A DNA stretch of 64,000 nucleotides from Romanomermis culicivorax (lineage: Eukaryota; Nematoda; Enoplea; Mermithida; Mermithidae). Positions 24,453 through 34,871 of the stretch are shown here, piece after piece. Numbering within the stretch: the stretch's first letter is position 1; every line of letters begins with the position of its first letter. Under the pieces are notes generated by a model. The model did not search any database. It saw nothing but the letters and a program-made list of their open reading frames with translations, and was not told where the DNA came from. Location of the stretch: contig CAWUHX010000077.1 of the NCBI GenBank assembly GCA_963922205.1, positions 248,001 through 312,000 of the forward strand, read 5' to 3'. A program made the position numbers and the translations under genes.

Positions 24453-25058
24453 CTAGTCAAAAATTAAATATATGAAATTTTTTAAAGTACAGTCTGAATA
24501 CATAGGGGGAAAGGTTTGAAAACGTAATAATGGGTGATCAACATAATCCGAGGATAGTTTAACGTAAAAAAGCATTTTCTTATACCGCTTTAGTGGGAAC
24601 ACAAGCATAGGACTGAACGATTCTGAAAGTAAAAAGTCATTTTTCGTTTCTTCTGTGCAAGCTAAAAGTGACGCTGGCCCTAAGAGGTACGTCCAATGAA
24701 GTATAAGACCCTTCATCACTTTGAATCGATGGATGCGACGGAGTGAAATACGACAGAATAGAATGTCGGACGCAGAAGTTTCTGAAAAGTCAACCCCATT
24801 CCGTTTTTTCAACTGGATAAGGTTTCGAAACTGGCAGGAGTGCAAATTTATTTTCCTATGTTGGAAATATAGCTCTGAGACTATCGTATCATTCATAAAC
24901 ATGCTGAATTGGATTCTCGTCTGACGAACGTGAATAGAACCCTGATGAATGATTATTGAACAAATTTGCAAAAACGCTAATGCACGTGTTTCTGAAAACT
25001 GTCCGATAGAAGATAGGACATATGAACCGATCCTCCTATTCGGACAATGTTCAAACAT
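24453..25058 (-). CDS. unrecognised 201-codon open frame (doubtful)
   Basis: The longest open frame in the 17-31 kb interval. It starts MFEHCPNRRIG and has no recognisable domain, signal peptide or repeat. Composition is mixed rather than low-complexity, and no flanking splice signals stood out. It could be a chance frame, a decayed transposon remnant or an unknown exon. I list it because its length is unusual for such AT-rich DNA. Confidence 0.2.
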   Translation of the reverse strand: MFEHCPNRRIGSYVLSSIGQFSETRALAFLQICSIIIHQGSIHVRQTRIQFSMFMNDTIVSELYFQHRKINLHSCQFRNLIQLKKRNGVDFSETSASDILFCRISLRRIHRFKVMKGLILHWTYLLGPASLLACTEETKNDFLLSESFSPMLVFPLKRYKKMLFYVKLSSDYVDHPLLRFQTFPPMYSDCTLKNFIYLIFD

Positions 25059-25436
25059 TTTTGTATAATGCCAAGCATCACCCTATCTTCTGAATAATAT
25101 CAAGCATCACTCTATTTCCAATTTCCTCGATCTTGAAATGGCGGACAGTTGATGATTTGCTCTTGTAACATGTTTCTTTCAAGTCGTATCACAGACTGAC
25201 GGTATAACCATTACAAATCAAGCTTATGTTTGCCTGTCTGAAAAAAGTTCAAACTTTGGTGGCAGCTTTTAGTGCTTTTCAGCTTTCAACGTAATAGCAC
25301 GTAGTGGTGTGAGTTAATTTGATTGGCAAAAAACAAAAATCATAGATTTATGATGTTTATGTATTAAAATGTCGTGGAGAAATCGTTTCAATTAAAAATA
25401 TTAGCATAACAAATTCTACAGTAGACTTTTTGAATA

Positions 25437-25575
25437 AACGATATCAGTCGGGGTAACCACTTAGTCAGGGTAATGGGAACGTCGGGGTAGCGGGAATTTT
25501 GAACTCATTCTTTGAGCATGGATAACGATACAGTTGGGGTAACGGGATGGTCGGGGTAAGGGGCCAATCGATGTT
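25437..25575 (+). repeat. GGGGTAACGGGA-type short repeats
   Basis: Repeated words TCGGGGTAACCAC, TCAGGGTAATGGG, GTCGGGGTAGCGGG, TTGGGGTAACGGG and TCGGGGTAAGGGG. Similar GCGGTAATGGGCC words recur at 58895-59045. Confidence 0.6.
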
Positions 25576-25799
25576 GCGGGGCACAATCAACCATTCAAAA
25601 TGATGGCGGTCCTGTTGCAATGCTAATTTATGACGGTATTAAAGTCATGGCACAGAAACATAAAGACACTTACTCATCTTTTTTTGACGAAGCTTTTATA
25701 GCGCTCAGAAGTTTTGCGCCCTAAACATAGTGCCTATACGTTCTATAAATCTGCAACCTCACAATAGCCCATTTAATATAGGATGCTAAACGCATTAAA

Positions 25800-26150
25800 A
25801 AAGGAAAAAATATATTTAATTTGATATACGCAATTTTCATATTAGTGAAAATCTGTATACCCTAGAAAAACGCTACATTTCTTCAGTAAAATTAGGAAAT
25901 CCAAAATCATTGAAAAAACAGAATGCTTATCTACTGTCGATTTGAACATAACTACGTCGATACGAGTGCTACGCGAGAAATTTTGATCACTTGACCAGGT
26001 TATTGAAGGAAATTTCCAGCTGTTATGTTTGTCGCTCAATGATGAAGAAATTATTTCATTGATTACATTAGTAAGCCTACTAGCTTTTTCCGTATTGAAC
26101 TTATTTCGGCGGGATCTCTGCATCGATCATCTCAGAGTGGAGTGTAGTTT
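25800..26150 (-). repeat. dispersed repeat, copy 2 (partner at 1430-1780)
   Basis: Same orientation as 1430-1780 and alignable by eye over most of its length. The 93-codon minus frame at 25842-26123 is not preserved in the other copy. Confidence 0.55.
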
Positions 26151-26362
26151 CAAAAGTGATAACCTACCTTAAGACGTTAATATCTAGTTTATGAACCTTT
26201 TTGCTAGCACGTGAATGTTTTATCTACATGCGTTTTTCAACAGTATGCTGAAGATGATAGTTGTTCAACAGTTGATTCTGAAGAAAAAAAATCTATAATT
26301 CTCATGAATTTTAATAAGGGCCGCTTTAACAAAAGAAAAGGACCTAACTCAGGCATTAGTTC

Positions 26363-26510
26363 GGAAATGTTTCCCTTTCTGTCATTTCTGTCATTTCTGT
26401 CATGTCTTTCATGTCTTCTTTCTGTTTCTGTCATTTCTGTCTTTCTTTCTTTCATACATTTCGGTCATATTCTGCCACCCTTGTTTTCCTTTCTGTCATA
26501 AGGATAAATT
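26363..26510 (+). repeat. 9-bp TTTCTGTCA minisatellite
   Basis: Repeats of TTTCTGTCA with variants (TGTCTTTCA), followed by generally T-rich sequence to about 26900. Hydrophobic Ser/Phe/Leu frames here are composition artefacts. Confidence 0.8.
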
Positions 26511-27789
26511 TTATTGAGATAACTGCTCGACACAGTTATTTCAGGATAAAATTTATCTCAGATTACTCTCTAGGGAGCAAGACTTATTCCCGACACAACT
26601 TACTTATATCGCTTTCTTTTTTTGCAATTTTTCTGTCTTTTATCTTAATTTTTTTCGCGATTTCCTATATTTTATAGTTATTTTTTCTCTACTATTTGCC
26701 TTTTCTTAGCAATTTGGCAAAAGAACTTGCAATTTTTCTTTACTATTTGGTGATTTCCGCAAATAACTCGCATTTTTAATTTTAGATGATTTTGCATATC
26801 TTGTTGCATCCCTTTTTCCGCCATTTTGAACATGATTTCAACATTTTACAGCAATTTTTCTTAAGTTTTCCCACTTCTTTTTTCAATAAATTTGATTACT
26901 TGATGTGCCATTTTTCCAGAGGTAGTGAAAGTTTTTTCAGACCCCTGGTGGGGGTTTACCCAGATATTCTCTATGTTGTTGTCTGAATGGGATCACAAAT
27001 TTCGAATTTTACACGACGTGTTATTTAGCATAAAACGGCAAATATGTGAAATTACTTGTTTTCCTACTTCAGTCTTTATAAACGTTCTAACGTAAGAAAA
27101 ACAGGCCACGGTTAGCATGTGCATCTTTCAGTTGATTGAAGCCCCAAAGAAAGAAATCGCAAAGCATTGACTCACTCAGTTTATTACGATGATCAATGCA
27201 AGCCGAATCAAAACATGAGCGCAAAACTCACGTGGATACAACACAACATCGCCTCAAAATTTCTTTTGTATTGAAGAGCTAGAACAGTACTTTACAGTAC
27301 GTCAAAGCTGTACTAGATATTTGGTATACCCTGTCCTATAGTCAAATTACAATTGTGTGGCGAAAAATAATTGTGGCGAAAAAAATTCTAACACAGCACC
27401 TGGAAAAGTTCTCATTATGAATTAATAATTTGCTTTCTTTTTGTTACGGGTGCAATTATAGCATTCCATCTACTTTTCGAGCTATAAAGGAGATAGTACA
27501 ATGGCCTCTCTCAATAATTTCCTACTATACATTATTACGTAGTATCAAAGACTTGTGTCGATGAAGGAGCTGGATACTACTCATATAATTGCAGAGGAGT
27601 TCAACAGTGTGAACAAAAGAATAATGATCGTCGGAATATTGTATGTTGAAGTTCCATTCTGCAGTCTATTTTTCTCAAAATCATCTAAACAATAAAATCA
27701 CATAGCCTATTTTAATTTTATTGTCATTTCACCAAATTATGGGTCACGTGGGGCTGGAACTTATGAGATAACCACACTAAGAACTGAAT

Positions 27790-28090
27790 CACATAAGGCG
27801 GAGTAAGTAAATTTAGAGCAGTTTGTGGAGCAATTTGGAGCAAAAGGGAACAATTTGTGGAAGATAAACTGTTGGTATCACGGAAGGTTGAGAAACTAAC
27901 TTCGGAGCGTTCTATGAGCAGAAAAAGAGCAAATGTGGAGCAAAACAGCGAAAAATGTATCGACATTTACTTCACGAACCAAAAAAGGAGCAAAATATGG
28001 AGAAAATCACAACAGGAATCATATGTAGAAAATACTCCAGGAGCGACCGTTGAGTATTTTTCCTCTTCTCCCTACTTACTCCACTATCGT
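27790..28090. repeat. fold-back rich in GGAGCAAA
   Basis: The left arm GCGGAGTAAGTAAATTT (about 27798) and right arm CCCTACTTACTCCAC (about 28068) are inverted. Between them GGAGCAAA / GAGCAAAA recurs many times. It resembles the interior of the 4153-5188 element. Confidence 0.55.
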
Positions 28091-28360
28091 ACCACAGAAA
28101 GTGGACCAAGTGCAAAGCGAATAATCCCGGAGTGATCTAGTGTATAAAATTAAAGCTTAAAATCCGACTTTTTGTCATTGCTGTTGTGCAAGTGGTTTTT
28201 CCGCGGTTGTTCGCTGGTGACGCAGATGGAAATGATCAACCACAAAAAGAATATGCTGACCAGACTGCGACAAATAGTAGGATATGCTGTGCACATTTGC
28301 CTATTTTGCTCCAAATCTACTTCTGTCCGTTTTTGCACAAATTTCTGCAACTTTAAGGCC

Positions 28361-28580
28361 CTGTCATACTTAGCCGCCCGGTACCGCGCGGCGCCGCGCG
28401 GTGGCTTGTCATACTTCGCCGCGTGGTACCGCGCGGCGCCGTACGGCGCCGCTTTTTTACTTTTGGATTTTGCTCTTCTCAAAAAATGTGTATTGGTTTA
28501 GTTGAAACCTGAAGGGGCGCCGCAAAAATTACAAAAACCTATTCATACTTCAAAGGCGGTACCGCGCGGCGCCGGCCGTT
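28361..28580. repeat. GC-rich palindromic element with repeated GGTACCGCGCGGCGCC
   Basis: GGTACCGCGCGGCGCC occurs three times (about 28381, 28426 and 28557). Each is preceded by TCATACTT (28371, 28411, 28552) with a short GCC-type linker. The core CGCGCGGCGCCGCGCG is self-complementary. It is extremely GC-rich against the surrounding DNA. The plus-strand frame across it is not credible as a gene. Confidence 0.75.
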
Positions 28581-30179
28581 AGTGGAGTGCAGAATTAGTG
28601 GAGTGCAGAAATCTGCGGGTTCATCCAGTGCCGTAGCCAAAATAATGGTACGTAAGGGACATCAGTTGAAAAAACTTTGTGTCGAAAATCTAGGGAAGTA
28701 TGCCTTTTCATGATGAGAATTGACGGGTATAATTTTTTTGAAATTTTGAGATTTAATTATTACCAAGAGTGATAGGAATGCTGGTGCACGGGGTTGAGGT
28801 TTAGGTTAGGGAAAAAATAGTGGATCCTTACATATACTTCATAACAATTTAACTGCAAATCATTAGAATCGGAATGATTAAAACTCGGCACTTTATTTGC
28901 TAAATGAATGCGCTATCTACACTACATCAGACGAAAAATTAGGCATTTGGTACTGATTAGGAAACTATTAAACTTGACTAAAAATACATCTACCTGAAAA
29001 ATTTTCACATGCTTTTCAGCTCAAACTGCATTTTGCCTGCATTTTACAGCATTAAAACCAGTAAAAATGTTGTTTAATCTTATTTAGTGGAGGGCACGTT
29101 CTCCTGTGCCTCCCTTGGCTACGTCAATGAGCAACTGCCAGATCGAAAAACCATCATTAGGTTGATCTTGGCCGAGTAGTGATGAACGGAAGAAGTTTAT
29201 GCGACACGACTCACGCGTTGGGGAAAGGAAGAAAATCAATTATTTTCAAGTTGTTTTGTATGGATTTTACAACAAAAGATATACGATACATCAGCATATC
29301 ATGACTATTGATAAGACTAGTGCTTGCTATAATTCGTTTTTTCAAATAAGTCTTGATGACGCCAAAATATGTTTATGCAAGTAAAAGGCCCACAGTAAGT
29401 CTATTCCCTTTTTACAGTTGACCACCGACATATGAAAAATTCCACGACGTTACACACATTGGAACCACGGTTTTGACAGCATTCTTTAGCACTTATGTTC
29501 CGCGTTTTGCATCACCGAGACTCACTTGAAAAAATGGACACCGGGTGTTTCACTAATATACACTACTGCTGGCACACAGGTTCGAAGTCAATATCTGAAA
29601 ACGCAACAACAAACTTTTCACGGCACCGGAAAATCGTTTCAACCTCTCATTTTCTCGTAGCTGAATAAATGAATTGCAGTGGACCTAGTTGGCAGGATGC
29701 CCTTTCTAATATAATTTCATCAGGCTTCTGTCATCAAGGAATATCGAAGTCTGCAGATTCTAAGAATCAAACGTGAAACGTATCTCATATGTAGACTTCT
29801 ATTGAAAGTAAGTAAAAACTTTCTTTGTAAGGATGCATTTTCTCATTGCGTTACTGATGCAATAAAACAGAACAATATCCATTTGCTACTGCTTATGAAT
29901 GATGCAAATTGACATAATAGGTAGAACAACGATCAATGATGATACGGAATTAGTAATTTATTTTCCGCAAGCTGATAGCATAGTAAGTTGGAAACTCGTA
30001 GACAGATTAGAACGATTGTGACAGAAAATCGAATCGTCGAAATACAAAGTTTGCAGCTGCTGCAGTGATATAAGTATTTAATGATGTGGATTAAAATTTT
30101 CTTTTACTTGTAGACTTACTCAACAATTTCAAGTGTTTATGCTAAAGAATAGTTATACTAACACCTGGCCGTACAGGAT
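28581..30179. other. no gene seen
   Basis: AT-rich intergenic-type sequence. No coding or structural feature recognised beyond short frames. Confidence 0.4.
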
Positions 30180-30650
30180 TGTTGGACTAGACCAAAATAA
30201 GTTGAAGTTCAAGTTAACATAGGGTTTTAGGGTATATAATCAGGCCTACATCTACCGTACAGTAATTTTTCCCGAAAAAACTGACAGATCGTAATTATTT
30301 TAACACAAGGTTAAAAACTGACGTGTTGTAAATCTTAACGGCCGAAAATCCCCATGTAGCAAGTCACCTGGCAAAAATTGACCCAAAGTTAATCCTACAT
30401 AGTTAACAATTAGTGTAATAAACCTAAATGACCAAAAATAAGCCCAAAGCATATATAGCCTAGAAAAATTTGCCTGTAGTAAATCTGGTAAAAAGTTGAC
30501 TAATAGTAAAGAATATCCAAAAATCCACCTACAACAAATCTAACCTGGCAAAAATTGGCGTATAGTAAATCTTACATGGTCTAAAATTGCCCTATAGCAA
30601 ACTTTATATGACAAAAATTGGTCTAAAGTAAACTAACTTTTTAGGGTGTA
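30180..30650 (+). repeat. degenerate ~35-bp tandem repeat
   Basis: Repeated pattern CCTATAGTAAATCTTACATGG then CAAAAATTGG, with many substitutions. Clear units lie at about 30345, 30380, 30470, 30520, 30560, 30590 and 30620. Confidence 0.6.
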
Positions 30651-30742
30651 GTAAATAAATACTCTATGATTGCAGTGTGTACACATATGGTGTAAGACCT
30701 ATAGTTACAGGCTGATCATGATTTCTAAACGTTAACATCATA

Positions 30743-31115
30743 CATGCACAACATGGAAATTCTGTTGAAGGTCAGCCAGGACGGAGGATGGAATAGAAAT
30801 TTTTTACCTTCTTGATAGCGAAAAGGAAGATCTTCTAAAATTCAAGCAGCATATTCTTCAATCTATATTAGTCAAATATGTGAAAATACTCGCTTGGCCA
30901 GCACTTTTTAGTTTTAATGTCACTGATATTTAGAAAAATCAGCATCATTTTCATTTTTACGACGTCTTTCTCTTCTCTTTTTCTCATTTTCCTTAATCAT
31001 CTTCTCAATCAATGCTGGAGGGTCGAATCTGTTGGGGATCAGCAAGTATCTTCTCAGGGTCAGTCAAAATCTGACGGTAGTCAAGAACCCCTCAAACTCC
31101 CCCATGTGTATGTAT
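30743..31115 (+). repeat. dispersed repeat, copy 1 (partner at 51605-51980)
   Basis: Aligns with 51605-51980 over about 370 bases. Both share ATAGAAATTTTTT, AAAAGGAAG, GAAAATACT, ACGTCTTTCTCTTCT, TCATCTTCT and a C-rich right end. The partner copy sits in an intron of the first cysteine-rich gene. Confidence 0.7.
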
Positions 31116-31772
31116 TATGGATGATATGTATTATGGATAACACTTATTATGCTTACTTGGACGATTGAGGAACGAGCTTGTTCTTTGTGTTACGATAGGT
31201 TAGCACAATTTTGGAGTAAAAAAAAGATTTAAAACATTGAACCAAAGCAAAAAAAAGTGTTCTAAAATAAGATTCAGGTATAAAGGATCACTTTTTTATA
31301 TGTTTCGTGCGCAAAAAAGTTCATGATTATTTCGGTCTCGGGATCATTCTGTTTATTACAACCAGTCCCAGATCAACAAAAACTCTGTTTGTCGTGTCAC
31401 CAATACAATAAGCCGCACAATCATGGTTGTAGAGATATACTGTCGAACTGGTTGAATCTAAGGCCTCATCATACTCAGAAAGAAGTAAAATCAATTCCGA
31501 TGATTTGATTTTTCTGATCTTCATCGCATTTGCATGCATTACCATACATTTTGCCTTGAATGACTACTATAGTGAAAAAACGAGCGCGTCTCCTGACGAC
31601 TATAAACGAAAATACAGTCATGATACGCCTTCTCCGAAGTATTCTAATTCTCAGAATACTGTACACTCGGTAATCCTAAGAACATTAATGCTTAATTATT
31701 GTTATGCTTATACCTCGGGAACTCTGGGTATTCGCGTCATCCCTCGCCATCAATCGACATTTACGCCGAAAG
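31116..31772. other. left flank of element 2, no gene seen
   Basis: AT-rich sequence without a recognised gene. The last 60 bases before the LTR are somewhat richer in G+C, as are the first 60 bases after the right LTR. Confidence 0.4.
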
Positions 31773-32299
31773 TGTTGTAGTGTGTTTTCCGCCGATTTTT
31801 CATTATTTGTCAAATTACGTCATAGGCCCGCAGGTGGCAAGTGGAGAGAGCAACGCGGACCACTGGTGGCCATCTTACTGTAGCGCACGTCGGTACGCGT
31901 GCGCTGGTCTCTCTCTAATTATTATTCGTTACGTATACTTTACGTGTATTTTTATTTTCCTTACTAGCTGTGTGCCCCGCCGGCCACCACTAGCTCGTAT
32001 TAGCCGCCTCCCACCACGCTTTTCTCGTCTTTGTTCGCCCGTGCGTGGGAGTAGATTTATTGTTGTTACTTTATTTTTCGTTTCGCCCGTCGCCTTGTCA
32101 CGTAAGTTTCGTACGTTTCTTTTATATCGTAATAAATAGGTAGGAAAAGTCTTTCCTCTCTGGTTAGTGAGAGTAGAAGGGAGACAATTAAAGAAACTAG
32201 GTTTTCTTTGATTGTTGGGGAGAAATTATTATCGTCGGGGTTTAAGTATTAGTAATTGAGTAATCGGGTAAACGTGGGCGTGGGACGCACGTACATTAA
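31773..32299 (+). repeat. 5' LTR of element 2 (identity block)
   Basis: Begins TGTTGTAGTGTGTTTTCC. Identity with 44577-45103 ends after CACGTACATTAA. If the LTR ends at the CA-type terminus ACA, the edge would be 32295. It contains no ATG. A good donor-like CAC|GTAAGTTTCG lies near 32101, which could serve subgenomic splicing. Confidence 0.9.
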
Positions 32300-34871
32300 T
32301 CAAATCATCGGCGCCGTCTCTGATCAATTCCAAGCCCAACAACTACGCGTTCAACGCGAGATTCAAGAACAAACAAAAGCAACTAACGCGCGTTTCGCCG
32401 CGCTCGCCGAGCAAATGCAACACTTGATTTCCACAACCGCCGCCGCGACGCACGCGCGTAATCCGCCTACACCAAGACCGCCGCCGGTGTCCTCACGGTT
32501 TCACGGCGAGGAAACAAGAGATGTTTATATCCCTAACGAAACTCTCCGTGAAACTGAACCGGCTCCAGTCTTTGGCAGGCTACCAAACCAAGTCAAACCC
32601 AAAGCACCGTCGACGGATACCTTATATAATAACGAATTCGCCCGCAGTACGCGCGCCGATGAAGATTTACACCGTTCCGCGCTTCAAAGACGCCCACCGC
32701 CCGCGGCAAACCAATTTGGCTTTTCAGACTATCCACCCGAGGACTATTATGAACACCCGCACCCTCGGTACGACATGCCGCGCACGTCTCATCATGAAGA
32801 AGATAGCCGCATCAAAACAATCGTCGACAATATGCATCCGTTGATAATCGACAGCGCCGCAACAAATAAACGCCTGTTACGCTTCTTCATACGACTGGAA
32901 AATGAGTTCGGCTACGACGCCTCCAATCACGTAAAGATGAGTGCCCTCCGCCGACTTACCCGCGATACGCCGAGCGACATGATCCAAGATATGACGCGGT
33001 ATGAAGACGCCAAACATTTGCTCATGTTCCAGTTGGCGCCCGATTGCAATCCGATGACTCTTAAACGCGAACTCGCGTCAATCACGCCAGAAGCCGGAGA
33101 GGAACCCGCCGCATTCCTGAGTAAGGTAATGACTTATGTACAACTATTGTATCAGCATGAAGATCAAACTTTCCGGCATAAACAAGTAATTGATACCTTT
33201 TTGACCAAAATGCCTGTTTTCTATCAACTCACAATTGGCGAACAAGCAAAGAATTTCACAAATGTTCAACAATTGGCCGACGCCGTAGCCAAAGCCCGTA
33301 GTGTCCTCAACGCAACTAAAGCCGAAATCGGAACCGCGGAACGACCCATTCTGGTAAATCAAGCCGAGCAAGATGCACCACCTCCGAAGTCGCCGCAACC
33401 GTTTGACCGCCGTTTTGAACGCCGCCGCAGCATGGACCGTCCTCAAAATCGCTACCGCGAGCGCTCTCCCTCAATGGACCGCAGGACGCAAAACCCGGCG
33501 ATGCAACCCACTAAATTCGTCTCTTTCCAACCACAAGCAATTGAGCCACCGCCGCCGCAACCACCGCGCATGGAGATGCTTCTGGAACAATTGATTCAAC
33601 GATACGACCGCGACTATGAAGAAAGAAAATCTCGACAACGCCCTGAAGAAACGATATCCAACAATAGGCAACAAAGCCCGCGCCACCCATCTCAGAACAG
33701 AGAGCCGTACGCAAATCGCTTTGACCGATCCACCAGCAGAGACCGCGCGCGCCCGATGCAACCTACAGGTCTGTGGTGCGACGCTCACAAATCCCGCACA
33801 CACAACACAGAAGATTGCGTCTGGCTCAAACGGCAAAACGCTCAACAATCAGCCCGACTTGAACCAAATCGCTCAAATTACGCCGCCCAACCACGGCAAG
33901 TTGATTTCCGAAACAATTCAAACGACGTCCGCGGACAACGTGACTGGCGACCCCGCCGCGGAGGACCGCCCCAACGTGGAGCGAACTACGCCCGCGGCGC
34001 GCGAAACCATTTCTATGAAAGTAATCCTATACAACGCCCAAATGATTTTGTTCAGAACACCTACGCCGTCTACCCGAACCACCAATTTCCGGCGCCGTGG
34101 GAACAACATATCCATTACAACGCGGTACCGGCTCCATACGTCACAACGCCAACGGATTCATCGCGCGCTAGTTCTCAATCTTCAGAAATGCAAATTACCC
34201 TACCCGCCCTTCCGGCACCAAACACCGCGCCCGTACCTGCGCTCGAAACACGCGTTAACAATCATTCAACGTCCGCGGCCAATATGGTCGTCCCATCCAA
34301 AGAAATCGCTTCCGCCGCGCCGATTGTCAGCCCCGGCATCGTCCGTTGGAACGCAACAGGCCGCGCTTTTCAAGACCCCTGTCATATTCGTTCGTCCGTT
34401 TGTCAAATTGATAATCTCACGCCATCTTCCAAATCGTTTGTTCGCAAGTACGCTTCTACGAGAGCTTTTCAAATCCCAATCAAAATTGGAGCCGTCAAAG
34501 CACACGCGCTCATCGATACAGGTGCCCAATGTTCCGTCCTATCATCAGGTTTGGTCAAACGCGCTTTCGACAAGCAATTGCTTCAACTCCCGATTTGTGG
34601 AAAAATTAAAGTAGCCGACGGCGCCTTAGTCAACGCTCACGGCCCGGTAGTTGTCACAATGGAATCCGCCTTCGGAGAGCACATGATCAAATGCGTAATT
34701 CTTGACGACGACGGAAACGATCAATTCATCATCTGAACCGATTTCCTCGCGCACCCCGATATCCACGCTATTTTAAATTTCAAAGACAATTATATCGAAA
34801 TTCAAGACGTTAAACTGCCGTTAAATCGCCTCAATCCGCCCGCAAACGGAATTGTTTCTCAACGCCGCTAA
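32256..34871 (+). CDS. Gag-protease polyprotein of element 2, interrupted by one TGA
   Basis: The frame is open from TTG 32256, just after TAA 32253-32255. The first ATG, in any frame since the LTR start, is in frame at 32415. Using codon 1 at 32256: a coiled-coil-like N-terminus (20-60), a proline-rich linker, the Gag core (about 190-365; [15 protein letters not shown] and VIDTFLTK match element 1), and an Arg/Ser-rich segment (about 385-420). A zinc knuckle C-X2-H-X4-H-X4-C follows at about 507-522 ([15 protein letters not shown]), then RGG-like repeats and a protease with Asp-Thr-Gly at 754-756. The in-frame TGA at 34734-34736 replaces the Gly expected before Thr-Asp-Phe in the second protease motif. 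The frame then stays open to TAA 34869. It could be inactivation or a readthrough site. Confidence 0.88.

Noticed and set aside
33616-34614. 332-codon frame overlapping element 2 gag in another register
   Set aside because: It is a shadow of the GC-rich gag-protease frame; no start context or domain, and the gag frame carries the recognisable knuckle and protease.
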